Source: Ruegeria sp.
GTDB lineage: Bacteria; Pseudomonadota; Alphaproteobacteria; Rhodobacterales; Rhodobacteraceae
NCBI RefSeq assembly: GCF_028066395.1
Contig: NZ_JALCBM010000032.1
Coordinates: 1-38,539, forward strand
Direction: 5' to 3'
DNA length: 38,539 nucleotides
Shown here: one piece after another, positions 1-9,982 of the stretch
How the letters are laid out: each line of letters starts with the position of its first letter
Position numbering within the stretch: the first letter of the stretch is position 1
Notes under the pieces: generated by a model
The model's database searches: none
Seen by the model: only the letters and a program-made list of their open reading frames with translations
What the model was told of the DNA's origin: nothing
Translations under genes and position numbers: made by a program

Positions 1-2
1 GC

Positions 3-584
3 GATCACACGCTGACCCTGCCGGTGCTGCGGTCGATCCACAAGAAACACGGGCCCGTGGCGCTGATCCATGTGGATGCCCATGCCGATATCAACGAACA
101 TATGTTCGGCGAGGAAATCGCCCATGGCACCCCCTTCCGCCGCGCCTATGAAGAAGGTCTGATCATTCCCGAAAAGACCTATCAGATCGGTCTGCGCGGC
201 ACAGGGTATGAGGCAGATGATTTCGACACGGCCCGCAAATGGGGCTTCACCGTCGTGCATGCCGAGGAGCTGTGGTACAAATCCGCCGCCCCGCTGATGG
301 ACAAGATCCGTGCCGAGATCGGCGATACTCCGGTTTATCTGACCTATGACATCGACAGCCTTGACCCGGCCTGCGCCCCGGGCACCGGAACCGTGGAAAT
401 GGGCGGGCTCATGACCAGCCAGGCCCTGGAAATCGTGCGCGGCTGCAAGGGCCTGAACCTGGTCGGCTGCGATCTGGTCGAAGTGTCCCCTCCGTTCGAT
501 CCTTCTGGCAACACAGCGGTTATCGCGGGCAACCTGCTCTACGAAATGCTCTGCGTCCTGCCAGGCGTGCCCTACAGGGACTAA
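3..584 (+). CDS. Ureohydrolase (agmatinase/arginase family), C-terminal part; 5' end outside the window
   Basis: Frame is open from base 3 (DHTLTLPVLRSIHKKHG...); motifs HVDAHADINEH and YDIDSLDPACAPGTGT, VEVSPPFD are ureohydrolase metal-site signatures. Confidence 0.93.
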   Translation, partial: DHTLTLPVLRSIHKKHGPVALIHVDAHADINEHMFGEEIAHGTPFRRAYEEGLIIPEKTYQIGLRGTGYEADDFDTARKWGFTVVHAEELWYKSAAPLMDKIRAEIGDTPVYLTYDIDSLDPACAPGTGTVEMGGLMTSQALEIVRGCKGLNLVGCDLVEVSPPFDPSGNTAVIAGNLLYEMLCVLPGVPYRD

Positions 585-595
585 GCAATCGAAAC

Positions 596-618
596 GGCTC
601 CGGGCGCCGCCCGGAACC
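596..618 (+). terminator. GC-rich hairpin downstream of the ureohydrolase
   Basis: TCCGGGC-gcc-GCCCGGA stem 12 nt after the stop; no clear T-run, so termination is uncertain. Confidence 0.4.
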
Positions 619-789
619 GGACCCAAAGCATCAGAAAAACCGCGAGTGGTCAGCAGCTCGGACGAAGATCACGCAAGCATGGCTGCTTCACATCAACCTC
701 GGTGAGTGCGCTTGATCAGATCGAACGGTCGATTGCAGAATTAACCCGCAAGAAAATCGATCCCCGGTTCGGTTTCGCGGGTTGTTGAG

Positions 790-2049
790 CTAGATCAGCA
801 GTGTTGACAGTTTTGGAACATAACTCAGCAACACAAGAACCACAGTAACAGCAACCAAAAACGGCCAGAGTGACTTCAGGATCGCGCCGGGTGCGGTGCC
901 GCTCATGGAGGACGCAATATAGAGACCGATGCCGACGGGCGGTGTCAGAAGGCCAAGAACCAGGTTCAGGCAGGCGACAACCCCGAATTGATAGGGGCTG
1001 ATATCGTAGGAGCCGGTGGCGATCGGCAACAGGATCGGTGTGATCAGGATGATCGCGGCGATGCCGTCGATGACCATGCCCACCAGCAGCAGCGCCAGAT
1101 TCACGATCAACAGAAACACAAACGGATCCGAGGTGATTGAGGTGATCAGCCCGGCGAGCCTCTGAGGCAGTTCTTCGTAGATGATCACCCAGCCGAAGAC
1201 ACTTGCCGCCGCGATCATGAACAGGATCATTGAGGCGTTTGCCGCCGTCCGTTTGAACATCCCGCCCAGCTTGCGCGGGTCGAGGTCGCGATAGAACAGC
1301 CAGCCGACAAGAAAGGCGATGAGCGAGGCGATAGCGGCGGATTCAGTCGGCGTTGCGATCCCGAAAAGGATACCGCCAATGATGGCCACCGGAACCAGCA
1401 GCGCCGGCAGCGCGGCCAGCAGCGCCTGAATGGCCTGGCTGCGCGTCATCCAGGTGCCCTTGGGGAATTGCTGGGACCAGCCGATCAGGGTGATCACCAA
1501 AGCAAAGGACAGGGCGAGCAAGAGCCCGGGAATGATCCCGGCGATGAACATTTCGCCAATGGGGACCTGCGCCAGCACGCCAAAGATGACAAACATCATC
1601 GAGGGCGGGATGACCGGTGCCAGCAGGCCACCTGCGGCGGTTGTTGCGGCGGCAAAGCCTTCGTCATAGCCCTCGTCCTTCATGACGGGCACCATGGCGC
1701 GTGACATCACCGCAATCTGGGCCGTGGCCGAGCCGATGATCGCGGCCATGAACATGTTGGCCAGCAGGTTGATATAGGCCAGCCCGCCCCGGAACCCGCC
1801 AACAAACACACGGGCCAGCGCGACAAGGCGGCGGGTCATGCCGCCTTCGTTCATCAACTCTCCGGTCAGCATGAACAGCGGGATCGCCAGCAGGCCGTAG
1901 TTTTCGAGGCCGCCGAACATCTTCTGGGCAAAACTGTCGAACAGAACCGCGTTTCCGCTTTCCCAGATGTACCAGATCGCCGTGATCGCCAGCACGATGG
2001 CAACGGGTACGGACAGCAGCAACGCTGCCAGAAACAGAACAGCGCTCAT
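790..2049 (-). CDS. TRAP transporter large permease (DctM family)
   Basis: Multi-span hydrophobic protein with TRAP large-permease motifs (NLLANMFMAAIIGSATAQIAVMSRAMVPVM, TPPVGIGLYIASS). Start at MSAVLFLAALL overlaps the upstream stop (ATGA). Confidence 0.93.
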   Translation of the reverse strand: MSAVLFLAALLLSVPVAIVLAITAIWYIWESGNAVLFDSFAQKMFGGLENYGLLAIPLFMLTGELMNEGGMTRRLVALARVFVGGFRGGLAYINLLANMFMAAIIGSATAQIAVMSRAMVPVMKDEGYDEGFAAATTAAGGLLAPVIPPSMMFVIFGVLAQVPIGEMFIAGIIPGLLLALSFALVITLIGWSQQFPKGTWMTRSQAIQALLAALPALLVPVAIIGGILFGIATPTESAAIASLIAFLVGWLFYRDLDPRKLGGMFKRTAANASMILFMIAAASVFGWVIIYEELPQRLAGLITSITSDPFVFLLIVNLALLLVGMVIDGIAAIILITPILLPIATGSYDISPYQFGVVACLNLVLGLLTPPVGIGLYIASSMSGTAPGAILKSLWPFLVAVTVVLVLLSYVPKLSTLLI

Positions 2050-2585
2050 GTTGCGTCCTTTGGCGATGTTCCCGACAAAAGATGCGTCGCCGAATGCAGC
2101 GTTGCGCCCAATGCAAACAGCCACATCACCAGCCAGAACAGATATTTCGGCACGCCGAGCGTCAGCGTGGGCTCGGCATAGATAAAGTTGAAGGTGCTCC
2201 CCTGAAACGCCACCACATCAAATCCGGTCTGCGCAAGATCAAGGGGCAGAAACCAGCGCCAGCAGAACCACAGCATTGCCAGCGAAAAGGCGAAAACGGT
2301 TGCATCGACGGTTTTGCGGATCACCCGGCGCGCAGCGGGCCGAACCACATCGGACAGAAGGGTGATCGACACGGAACTGCGATGGTGCAGCGCGGCGGAC
2401 GCACCCAGAAAGGTCATCCAGATCATGGCATAGATCGCCAGTTCATCGACCCAGAACAGCGCCTGACCGATATTGCGGGTGACGACATTGAGAAGGATCA
2501 ACAGCGTCACACAAACCGCAAGAACCGCTGCCGCCAGCAGTTCCATCCGTGCCCAAGCGGCGGATGCCCGATACAACATTTTCAT
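2046..2585 (-). CDS. TRAP transporter small permease (DctQ family)
   Basis: About 180 aa, four hydrophobic segments, between DctP and DctM; FFWVDELAIYAMIWMTFLGAS-like motif (LFWVDELAIYAMIWMTFLGASAALHHR). Confidence 0.9.
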   Translation of the reverse strand: MKMLYRASAAWARMELLAAAVLAVCVTLLILLNVVTRNIGQALFWVDELAIYAMIWMTFLGASAALHHRSSVSITLLSDVVRPAARRVIRKTVDATVFAFSLAMLWFCWRWFLPLDLAQTGFDVVAFQGSTFNFIYAEPTLTLGVPKYLFWLVMWLFALGATLHSATHLLSGTSPKDAT

Positions 2586-2595
2586 GCCTCCCCAC

Positions 2596-2624
2596 AAAAA
2601 AAGGGCGCGAGCGTACCCGCGCCC
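2596..2624 (-). terminator. Rho-independent terminator/attenuator between dctP and dctQ
   Basis: Minus strand: GGGCGCG-ggtacgct-CGCGCCC followed by T7, lying between the DctP stop (2645) and the DctQ start (2585). Confidence 0.85.
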
Positions 2625-2644
2625 CGTTCACTCTTTACCTTACC

Positions 2645-4276
<1,632 letters not shown>

Positions 4277-5230
4277 TCAGGGCGCCAGCCCGCACTCGTT
4301 GAACCCGTTGCGGATGATCTCTTTCTCTGCGTCGGTCAGCTCTAGCATCGGTGCGCGGACGCGTCCGCCTGTCTGCCCCAGAAGCTCTTGCCAGTATTTG
4401 CCAAAGGCGGTGGGTTTGCCCGCGGGCTTGGTGCGTTTCATCGCGTCGCGCACCGGGTTCAGGCTGTCAAAGACCCGCCGCGCTTCATCCGCTTTGCCCT
4501 CAAACGCCAGGCGGGTGTATTCATTCATGCGCTGATCATTGGCGGTTTGCAGCTGGTATGGCGGCGAGGAACACAGGTAGAGCCTCCAGTTCAGTTCCAG
4601 AATATTGTCCAGCCATTCATGTTCCGCCGAGGTCGAGACATGGATCTTGTCCCCGACCATGTGGGTCAGCCGCACATACATCTCACGCGGGACCGAATAT
4701 TTGATGGCCACGATATTGGGCAGCTCGGCAATCCGCGCGCATTCTTCGGGCTGCATCAGATAGCCGCTGTCGGGATGGCTCCACATGGCGATGCCGATAT
4801 CCAGTTCGTCGCAGAAACGCTTGTAATACTGATACAGCAATTCGCCACGATCCTGACAAAAGCTGAGCATCGGCGCATGCACGACGACATAATCCGCGCC
4901 GCAATCCTGCGCGTGGCGGCCAAGCTCAAGCGCCGTGTTCATATTCTGATCCGAGATCGACATGATCGTCCCGGCGCGGCCTGCGCATTCCTCAACCGCG
5001 ACGGTCATGTTGCGCTTGCGCTCTTCAAGGCTCATCGCCCAGAATTCACCCTGCTTGCCCGCGATAAAGAGGCCCTGAATGCCAAGGTCGTCGATCCAAT
5101 GCCGGATGTTGGAGCGCAGCCCCTCTTCATCCAGCGACAGGTCTTCCCGGAACGGGTTCAGCGCTGCGGCCCATATGCCCGTCATATTCTCGCGCGCGTA
5201 TGCTTTGGCGTCGTGTTTTGTGTATTTCAT
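4277..5230 (-). CDS. Dihydrodipicolinate synthase/N-acetylneuraminate lyase (DapA) family protein
   Basis: Class I aldolase fold text: GLFIAGKQGEFWAMSLEER, VVHAPMLSF, Schiff-base region NIVAIKYS. Start at MKYTKHDAKAY. Confidence 0.85.
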   Translation of the reverse strand: MKYTKHDAKAYARENMTGIWAAALNPFREDLSLDEEGLRSNIRHWIDDLGIQGLFIAGKQGEFWAMSLEERKRNMTVAVEECAGRAGTIMSISDQNMNTALELGRHAQDCGADYVVVHAPMLSFCQDRGELLYQYYKRFCDELDIGIAMWSHPDSGYLMQPEECARIAELPNIVAIKYSVPREMYVRLTHMVGDKIHVSTSAEHEWLDNILELNWRLYLCSSPPYQLQTANDQRMNEYTRLAFEGKADEARRVFDSLNPVRDAMKRTKPAGKPTAFGKYWQELLGQTGGRVRAPMLELTDAEKEIIRNGFNECGLAP

Positions 5231-5318
5231 GACCTGAACCTTTTCGAGGACGTGGCCCGAGAAAACCCGATTGCGCCCGCGCGGTCCAAGAGGAAGCGCG
5301 CAAGTGGGTATAGAAAAA

Positions 5319-5339
5319 TGGAATATCAACCGCTTTCCA
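5319..5339. promoter_or_regulatory. Candidate LysR operator TGGAA-N11-TTCCA
   Basis: TGGAAtatcaaccgctTTCCA: perfect 5-bp arms, T-N11-A geometry, in the divergent intergenic region 5231-5375. Confidence 0.55.
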
Positions 5340-5375
5340 ATTCCCGTATTGACCTGTTCGCAGTAGGGTCTGTCC

Positions 5376-6152
5376 ATGAAGATTGGACTGATCGGAAAAG
5401 GCGCAATCGCGCGCTACGTCTCATCTGCCCTTGCAAGCCGGGGGCACGAGGTTGGGGCAATATTGCTGCGCCCGGAACGGGTTACCGCTGGAACGGCGCT
5501 GGAATTTGGATCGGTTGGGGCGCTGCCCGCTGATCTTGACCTGATGATCGACTGTGCCGGGCATGCGGGGCTGGCTGATCACGGGCCAAAGATATTGGCG
5601 CGGGGCTGTGACATGATCACCGTATCCCTTGGCGCTTTGGCGGACCCCGATATTGAGGCGGCATTGTTGCAGGCGGCGCAGGACGGCGGCGCAAGGCTGC
5701 ATCTGGCAAGCGGCGCCATCGGTGCGCTGGACTGTCTGAATGCCGCGCGCGCGGGCAAGCTGACCTCGGTCACCTATACCGGTCGCAAACCGCCCCGGGG
5801 GTGGCAAGGGTCACCGGCAGAGGACAAGCTAGATCTGGACGGGATGACCGAAGGGGCAGAGATACATTTCGAAGGCAGCGCCCGCGCCGCCGCGCTGGAA
5901 TACCCCAAGAACGCCAATGTGGCTGCGGCGGTGGCGCTGGCGGGTCTTGGCTTTGACGCCACACAGGTGCAACTGATCGCGGATGCGTCGATCACGCAGA
6001 ACATCCACGAGATCACCGCAACGGGCGATTTTGGCCATTTTCACTTTCAGATCAGCGGCAATTCCCTGCCCGACAACCCGCGCTCATCCGCGTTGGCTGC
6101 GATGAGTGTGCTTGGCAAGCTCGACCAGATCACCCGGAGCATCACGCTATGA
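5376..6152 (+). CDS. nadX: Aspartate dehydrogenase family protein (NadX-like)
   Basis: N-terminal NAD-binding MKIGLIGKGAIARYV and C-terminal aspartate-dehydrogenase domain text (YTGRKPPRGW, YPKNANVAAAVALAGLGFDATQVQLIAD, NSLPDNPRSSALAAMSVL). Confidence 0.87.
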   Translation: MKIGLIGKGAIARYVSSALASRGHEVGAILLRPERVTAGTALEFGSVGALPADLDLMIDCAGHAGLADHGPKILARGCDMITVSLGALADPDIEAALLQAAQDGGARLHLASGAIGALDCLNAARAGKLTSVTYTGRKPPRGWQGSPAEDKLDLDGMTEGAEIHFEGSARAAALEYPKNANVAAAVALAGLGFDATQVQLIADASITQNIHEITATGDFGHFHFQISGNSLPDNPRSSALAAMSVLGKLDQITRSITL

Positions 6153-7099
6153 TCGAACGCCATGCCCGCATCGTTGACCGCGCGCTGACCCGGCTGAAAC
6201 TGCGCCAGCTGCGCCTGTTGGTGGCGGTCGGCACCCATGGCAACATCCAGAATGCCGCGCGCGCTTTGGGCATATCCCAGCCTGCGGCGACCAAGATGAT
6301 TCAAGATCTGGAACTGGACTTTGAAGTCAAGCTGTTCGACCGCACCAATCGCGGCGTGGTGCCCACAGTCTTTGGCGAAACGCTGATCCGGCATGGCAAA
6401 CTGATCTTCGCACAAATCTCGAACGCCGCGCAGGAACTGGACGATCTGAGCGAGGGCAATTCCGGCAGGGTTGTGGTCGGCACCCTGCTCGCGGCCTCGG
6501 CCAGCCTGCTGCCGATGGCCATCGAAATCCTGCTGGAAGACCGCCCCAACGTGGCAATCAAGATCAACGAGGGCACGAATGAGGTGCTGATGCCCGGCCT
6601 TCTGTCCGGTGAGATTGACATGGTGGTCGGGCGACTGCCATCACACCGCCATCGCGACAAGATCAGACAGGAAAAACTGTTCGAAGATCGCATTCTTGCG
6701 GTTGTCGGCCCCACGCATCCATTGGCGGGCAGGACGGGGGTCACCTTTTCCCACATCAAACCCTTTGGCTGGGTCTTGCCACCATTAGAGACCACGCTGC
6801 GGCGGCAGGTCGATCATTTCTTTGTCGGCCAGCAGCAATATGTACCGGCAGTATCGATTGAAAGCGTCTCGTACCTGACGAACCGCACGCTTTTGCAGTC
6901 CCGCGATCTGATCGGGCTGATGCCTGCCGAGGTGGTGTCGCAGGACATTCGGAACGGGCATCTGGTGCAACTGGACTGGAACGTTCCGTTCGGGCATGGG
7001 CCGGTTGGTGTCTCGCTGCGCATCGATGACGACCTGTCGCCCGCAGGCCGCGCGTTCAAGGCGGCGCTGCATGCTGCGGCGCAGGCAAGGCGGGTCTGA
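6149..7099 (+). CDS. LysR family transcriptional regulator
   Basis: N-terminal HTH LRQLRLLVAVGTHGNIQNAARALGISQPAATKMIQDLE; LysR substrate domain. ATG overlaps the nadX stop. Confidence 0.93.
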   Translation: MIERHARIVDRALTRLKLRQLRLLVAVGTHGNIQNAARALGISQPAATKMIQDLELDFEVKLFDRTNRGVVPTVFGETLIRHGKLIFAQISNAAQELDDLSEGNSGRVVVGTLLAASASLLPMAIEILLEDRPNVAIKINEGTNEVLMPGLLSGEIDMVVGRLPSHRHRDKIRQEKLFEDRILAVVGPTHPLAGRTGVTFSHIKPFGWVLPPLETTLRRQVDHFFVGQQQYVPAVSIESVSYLTNRTLLQSRDLIGLMPAEVVSQDIRNGHLVQLDWNVPFGHGPVGVSLRIDDDLSPAGRAFKAALHAAAQARRV

Positions 7100-7196
7100 T
7101 ATTCCTCAATCTGATATCAGTATTCATCCAATTCACTTGAAGCATATGACCGGGACGGGTGTTCTGGGACAGTGACAATTCGAAAGGCCCGGTCCC

Positions 7197-8627
7197 ATGT
7201 ATCCTGAACTCAAGCTGTTCATTGCAGGCAAATGGCGGAAATCAGGTTCCGACATGCCGGTGGTCAACCCGGCCACCGAAGAAGAGATCGGCCGCCTGCC
7301 TTGCGCCACGCAAAGTGATCTGGACGATGCGCTGGACGCCGCCCAAAAGGGCTTTCAAATCTGGAGCCGAACCTCGCCGCGCGATCGAGCCGACACGATC
7401 CTGCGCGCCGCCGCGCTGATGCGCGAGCGACAGGAAGAGATTGCCACATCCATCACGCTGGAGCACGGCAAACCGCTGAAACAGGCCCGGCTTGAGGTCA
7501 TACGGGGTGCTGAATTCTTTGAATGGGACGCGGGCGAAGCCATGCGGACCTATGGCCGGGTCATCCCGGCTGCGCACGGGCACAAATTCACCGTGCATCA
7601 TCAACCCGTGGGCGTGGTCGCGGCGTTTTCGCCCTGGAACTTCCCGATGAGCCAGCCCGCCCGCAAAATCGCCGGGGCACTGGCGTCGGGCTGCTCGGTC
7701 ATTCTGAAAGCAGCCGAGGAAACACCGGCGGGCGCCCTGCATATCGCCAAAGCGTTCGAGGATGCGGGCCTGCCGCCGGGTGTCCTGAACCTCGTGTTCG
7801 GCAACCCGGCTGACATCTCGGGCTACCTGATCCCCCAAGATCCCGTTCGGCTGATCGCGTTCACGGGCTCGACCACGGTCGGGCGGCACCTGACGACGCT
7901 GGCTGCGCAACATGACACGCGGGTGCTGATGGAACTGGGCGGACATGCCCCGGTCATCGTGTGCGAGGACACGGATGTGCAGACCGCCGCAATATCCAGC
8001 GCCATTCGCAAAATGCGTAATGCCGGGCAAGTCTGTACCTCACCCACCCGGTTCTTTGCGCATGAGAGCATCTTTGACGATTACGCTGCCCGGTTTGTCG
8101 AACGCGCCCGGGCAACGGTTGTTGGCAACGGCATGGATGACGGCGTTGAAATGGGCCCAACCGCCAATGACCGCCGGGTGCCCGCGCTGACCGCACTGGT
8201 CGAGGACGCCGTCGCCAAAGGCGCGACACTGGCAACAGGGGGGGCGCGCCACGGCGACACCGGCTATTTCTTCCAGCCCACCGTCTTGCTGAATGTCCCT
8301 GACAGCGCACGGATCATGCAGGAAGAACCCTTTGGCCCTGTTGCTGTGGTCAATCCGGTCACCTCTTTGGATCACGCCATCGCACAGGCCAATTCAGTGC
8401 CCTACGGCCTTGCCGGATACGCCTTTACCAATCGCGCGGATTACATTGACCGGCTGGTCGATGAGGTCGAGGTCGGCAACCTGTCGATCAACACGCTTGA
8501 GGCGTCCATGCCCGAAACCCCCTTTGGCGGGGTCAAGTCCAGCGGTTATGGCCGCGAAGGCGGGACCGAGGGGCTGGACAATTACATGACGGTCAAAAAC
8601 GTCTGGCATTCCGTTTCGATCGTGTGA
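7197..8627 (+). CDS. NAD(P)-dependent aldehyde dehydrogenase (succinate-semialdehyde dehydrogenase-like)
   Basis: Motifs FSPWNFPMSQPARKIAGALASGCSVILK, FTGSTTVGR, MELGGHAPVIV, NAGQVCTSPTRF, EEPFGPV, ETPFGGVKSSGYGREGG. Confidence 0.93.
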   Translation: MYPELKLFIAGKWRKSGSDMPVVNPATEEEIGRLPCATQSDLDDALDAAQKGFQIWSRTSPRDRADTILRAAALMRERQEEIATSITLEHGKPLKQARLEVIRGAEFFEWDAGEAMRTYGRVIPAAHGHKFTVHHQPVGVVAAFSPWNFPMSQPARKIAGALASGCSVILKAAEETPAGALHIAKAFEDAGLPPGVLNLVFGNPADISGYLIPQDPVRLIAFTGSTTVGRHLTTLAAQHDTRVLMELGGHAPVIVCEDTDVQTAAISSAIRKMRNAGQVCTSPTRFFAHESIFDDYAARFVERARATVVGNGMDDGVEMGPTANDRRVPALTALVEDAVAKGATLATGGARHGDTGYFFQPTVLLNVPDSARIMQEEPFGPVAVVNPVTSLDHAIAQANSVPYGLAGYAFTNRADYIDRLVDEVEVGNLSINTLEASMPETPFGGVKSSGYGREGGTEGLDNYMTVKNVWHSVSIV

Positions 8628-8651
8628 ACCAAGGCCGTTGGCGACGTCCTG

Positions 8652-8683
8652 ATATAAGAAAAAACGTAACCCATATAAGAAAA
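8652..8683. promoter_or_regulatory. Direct repeat ATATAAGAAAA x2, 21-bp spacing; candidate AraC-family site
   Basis: Identical 11-mers at 8652-8662 and 8673-8683 upstream of the AraC gene. Confidence 0.45.
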
Positions 8684-8807
8684 TCGAGTGACCAATGCCC
8701 GGCAAATCGATCTAGCCTAGCCAATAGCCTACCGCGGCACGCTGATTCTGCCCGGCTCCGTGTGCCAAGCCATCTCTGATCGGCTGGCTCTACATGGGGG
8801 ATACCAT

Positions 8808-9812
8808 ATGGTCCATGCACATCACGCAGCACCCGATACGCCGGATCTTCTGCCGCTGTACGAAAACTGCATGTTCAAATCTGATCTGGGACGCGAATCC
8901 CATGATCTGGTGGCCGAGGAACTTTCCGATCACAATCTGAAATGGGGCGCTGGCCGCATTGACACACGGCTTTACAAAATCACGACCCAACGGCTGTCAC
9001 TCTTTTCCCTGCGCTACGGTGCAGAGGTTGAAATTTTTCCGAAGGTCTACAGGGACTTCTCATTGGTGCATTACGCCAAGAGCAGCGATATCGAGATCAC
9101 GGTGGATGGCGTTACATCCAGAATAAAGCAGGGCCAGGCGGTGCTGTGCTCGCCGCGCGACAGCCTTCGGATGCGCTGGTCCGAGTGCAGCGAGCAACTG
9201 ATCCTCAAGCTTCCGAACGGGCTTTTGAACGCCGCGGACGAGACCGCAGAGGGATCGCAGGCCAAAAGCCGGCCAATCACACCCCTGACGTTAGGAGCGC
9301 AGAAGGTCTGGCTGCCGCTTCTGGCCAGCATTGTGCAGGCCCAGAGATTTACCTCTGACCCGAAACTGGCGCTTTGGATGCGGCATCTGGAAGACAATGT
9401 CTGTCTTCTGCTGAACGCGCAACGCGGTGCCACCATTGATGAGCAGACAGCGGGAGGCCCGGAAAATCTGCGGGACCTCAACACCAAAAAGCGTCGCGAC
9501 AGGCTGGAACGCTACGTTCTGGACAATATCGATCAGCCGATCAAAAGCAGCGATCTGGCGCAGGCGGCGGCACTGTCCGAGCGGCAATTCAACAGTTTCT
9601 GCCATGCGCAGTTCGGCATGTCGCCGATGGCGTGGCTGCGCGCGGTCAGGTTGGATGCCGTGCGCAGGGACATTGTGGATAACCCGGTGCAGGATATCAC
9701 CCAAGTCGCCTATCAGTATGGATTTTTCCACCCGGGGCGGTTTTCAGGCGCCTATCGGGCGCGCTTTGGCGAACTGCCCAGCGAGACCCGCAATTGCGCC
9801 AAATCCGGATGA
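8808..9812 (+). CDS. AraC family transcriptional regulator
   Basis: C-terminal AraC HTH: SSDLAQAAALSERQFNSFCHAQFGMSPMAWLRAVRLDAVRRDI...ITQVAYQYGFFHPGRFSGAYRARFGELPSETR. Start chosen at ATG 8808. Confidence 0.9.
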   Translation: MVHAHHAAPDTPDLLPLYENCMFKSDLGRESHDLVAEELSDHNLKWGAGRIDTRLYKITTQRLSLFSLRYGAEVEIFPKVYRDFSLVHYAKSSDIEITVDGVTSRIKQGQAVLCSPRDSLRMRWSECSEQLILKLPNGLLNAADETAEGSQAKSRPITPLTLGAQKVWLPLLASIVQAQRFTSDPKLALWMRHLEDNVCLLLNAQRGATIDEQTAGGPENLRDLNTKKRRDRLERYVLDNIDQPIKSSDLAQAAALSERQFNSFCHAQFGMSPMAWLRAVRLDAVRRDIVDNPVQDITQVAYQYGFFHPGRFSGAYRARFGELPSETRNCAKSG

Positions 9813-9867
9813 CCCCGCCCCCGGTTGCGCCATCTTCGGATAGAGGCGGATAGGCCACGTCCTTTAA

Positions 9868-9954
9868 CATCCGACGACGGATGATCGCACGATCACCAGA
9901 AAAATCAAAAAACCAAGGATGCCTTGGCATCTTTGCCTTTGCCCGGGCAAAGGC
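9868..9954. promoter_or_regulatory. Leader with five perfect palindromes upstream of the second aldehyde dehydrogenase
   Basis: CATCCGacgaCGGATG, TGATCGcaCGATCA, CCAAGGatgCCTTGG, overlapping GATGCCttGGCATC, and GCCTTTGCCCGGGCAAAGGC. Confidence 0.55.
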
Positions 9955-9982
9955 GGGTCGATCCTACAGCGGAGGTGACAAA

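Noticed and set aside
735-790. AACCCGC...GCGGGTT inverted repeat just after dctM
   Set aside because: 28-nt loop and no T-run; too weak to call a terminator, although position is plausible.
7095-7120. Repeated TCTGATAT and CTGATATCAG palindrome after the first LysR gene
   Set aside because: Short AT-rich motifs that could arise by chance; no regulator match that I can support.
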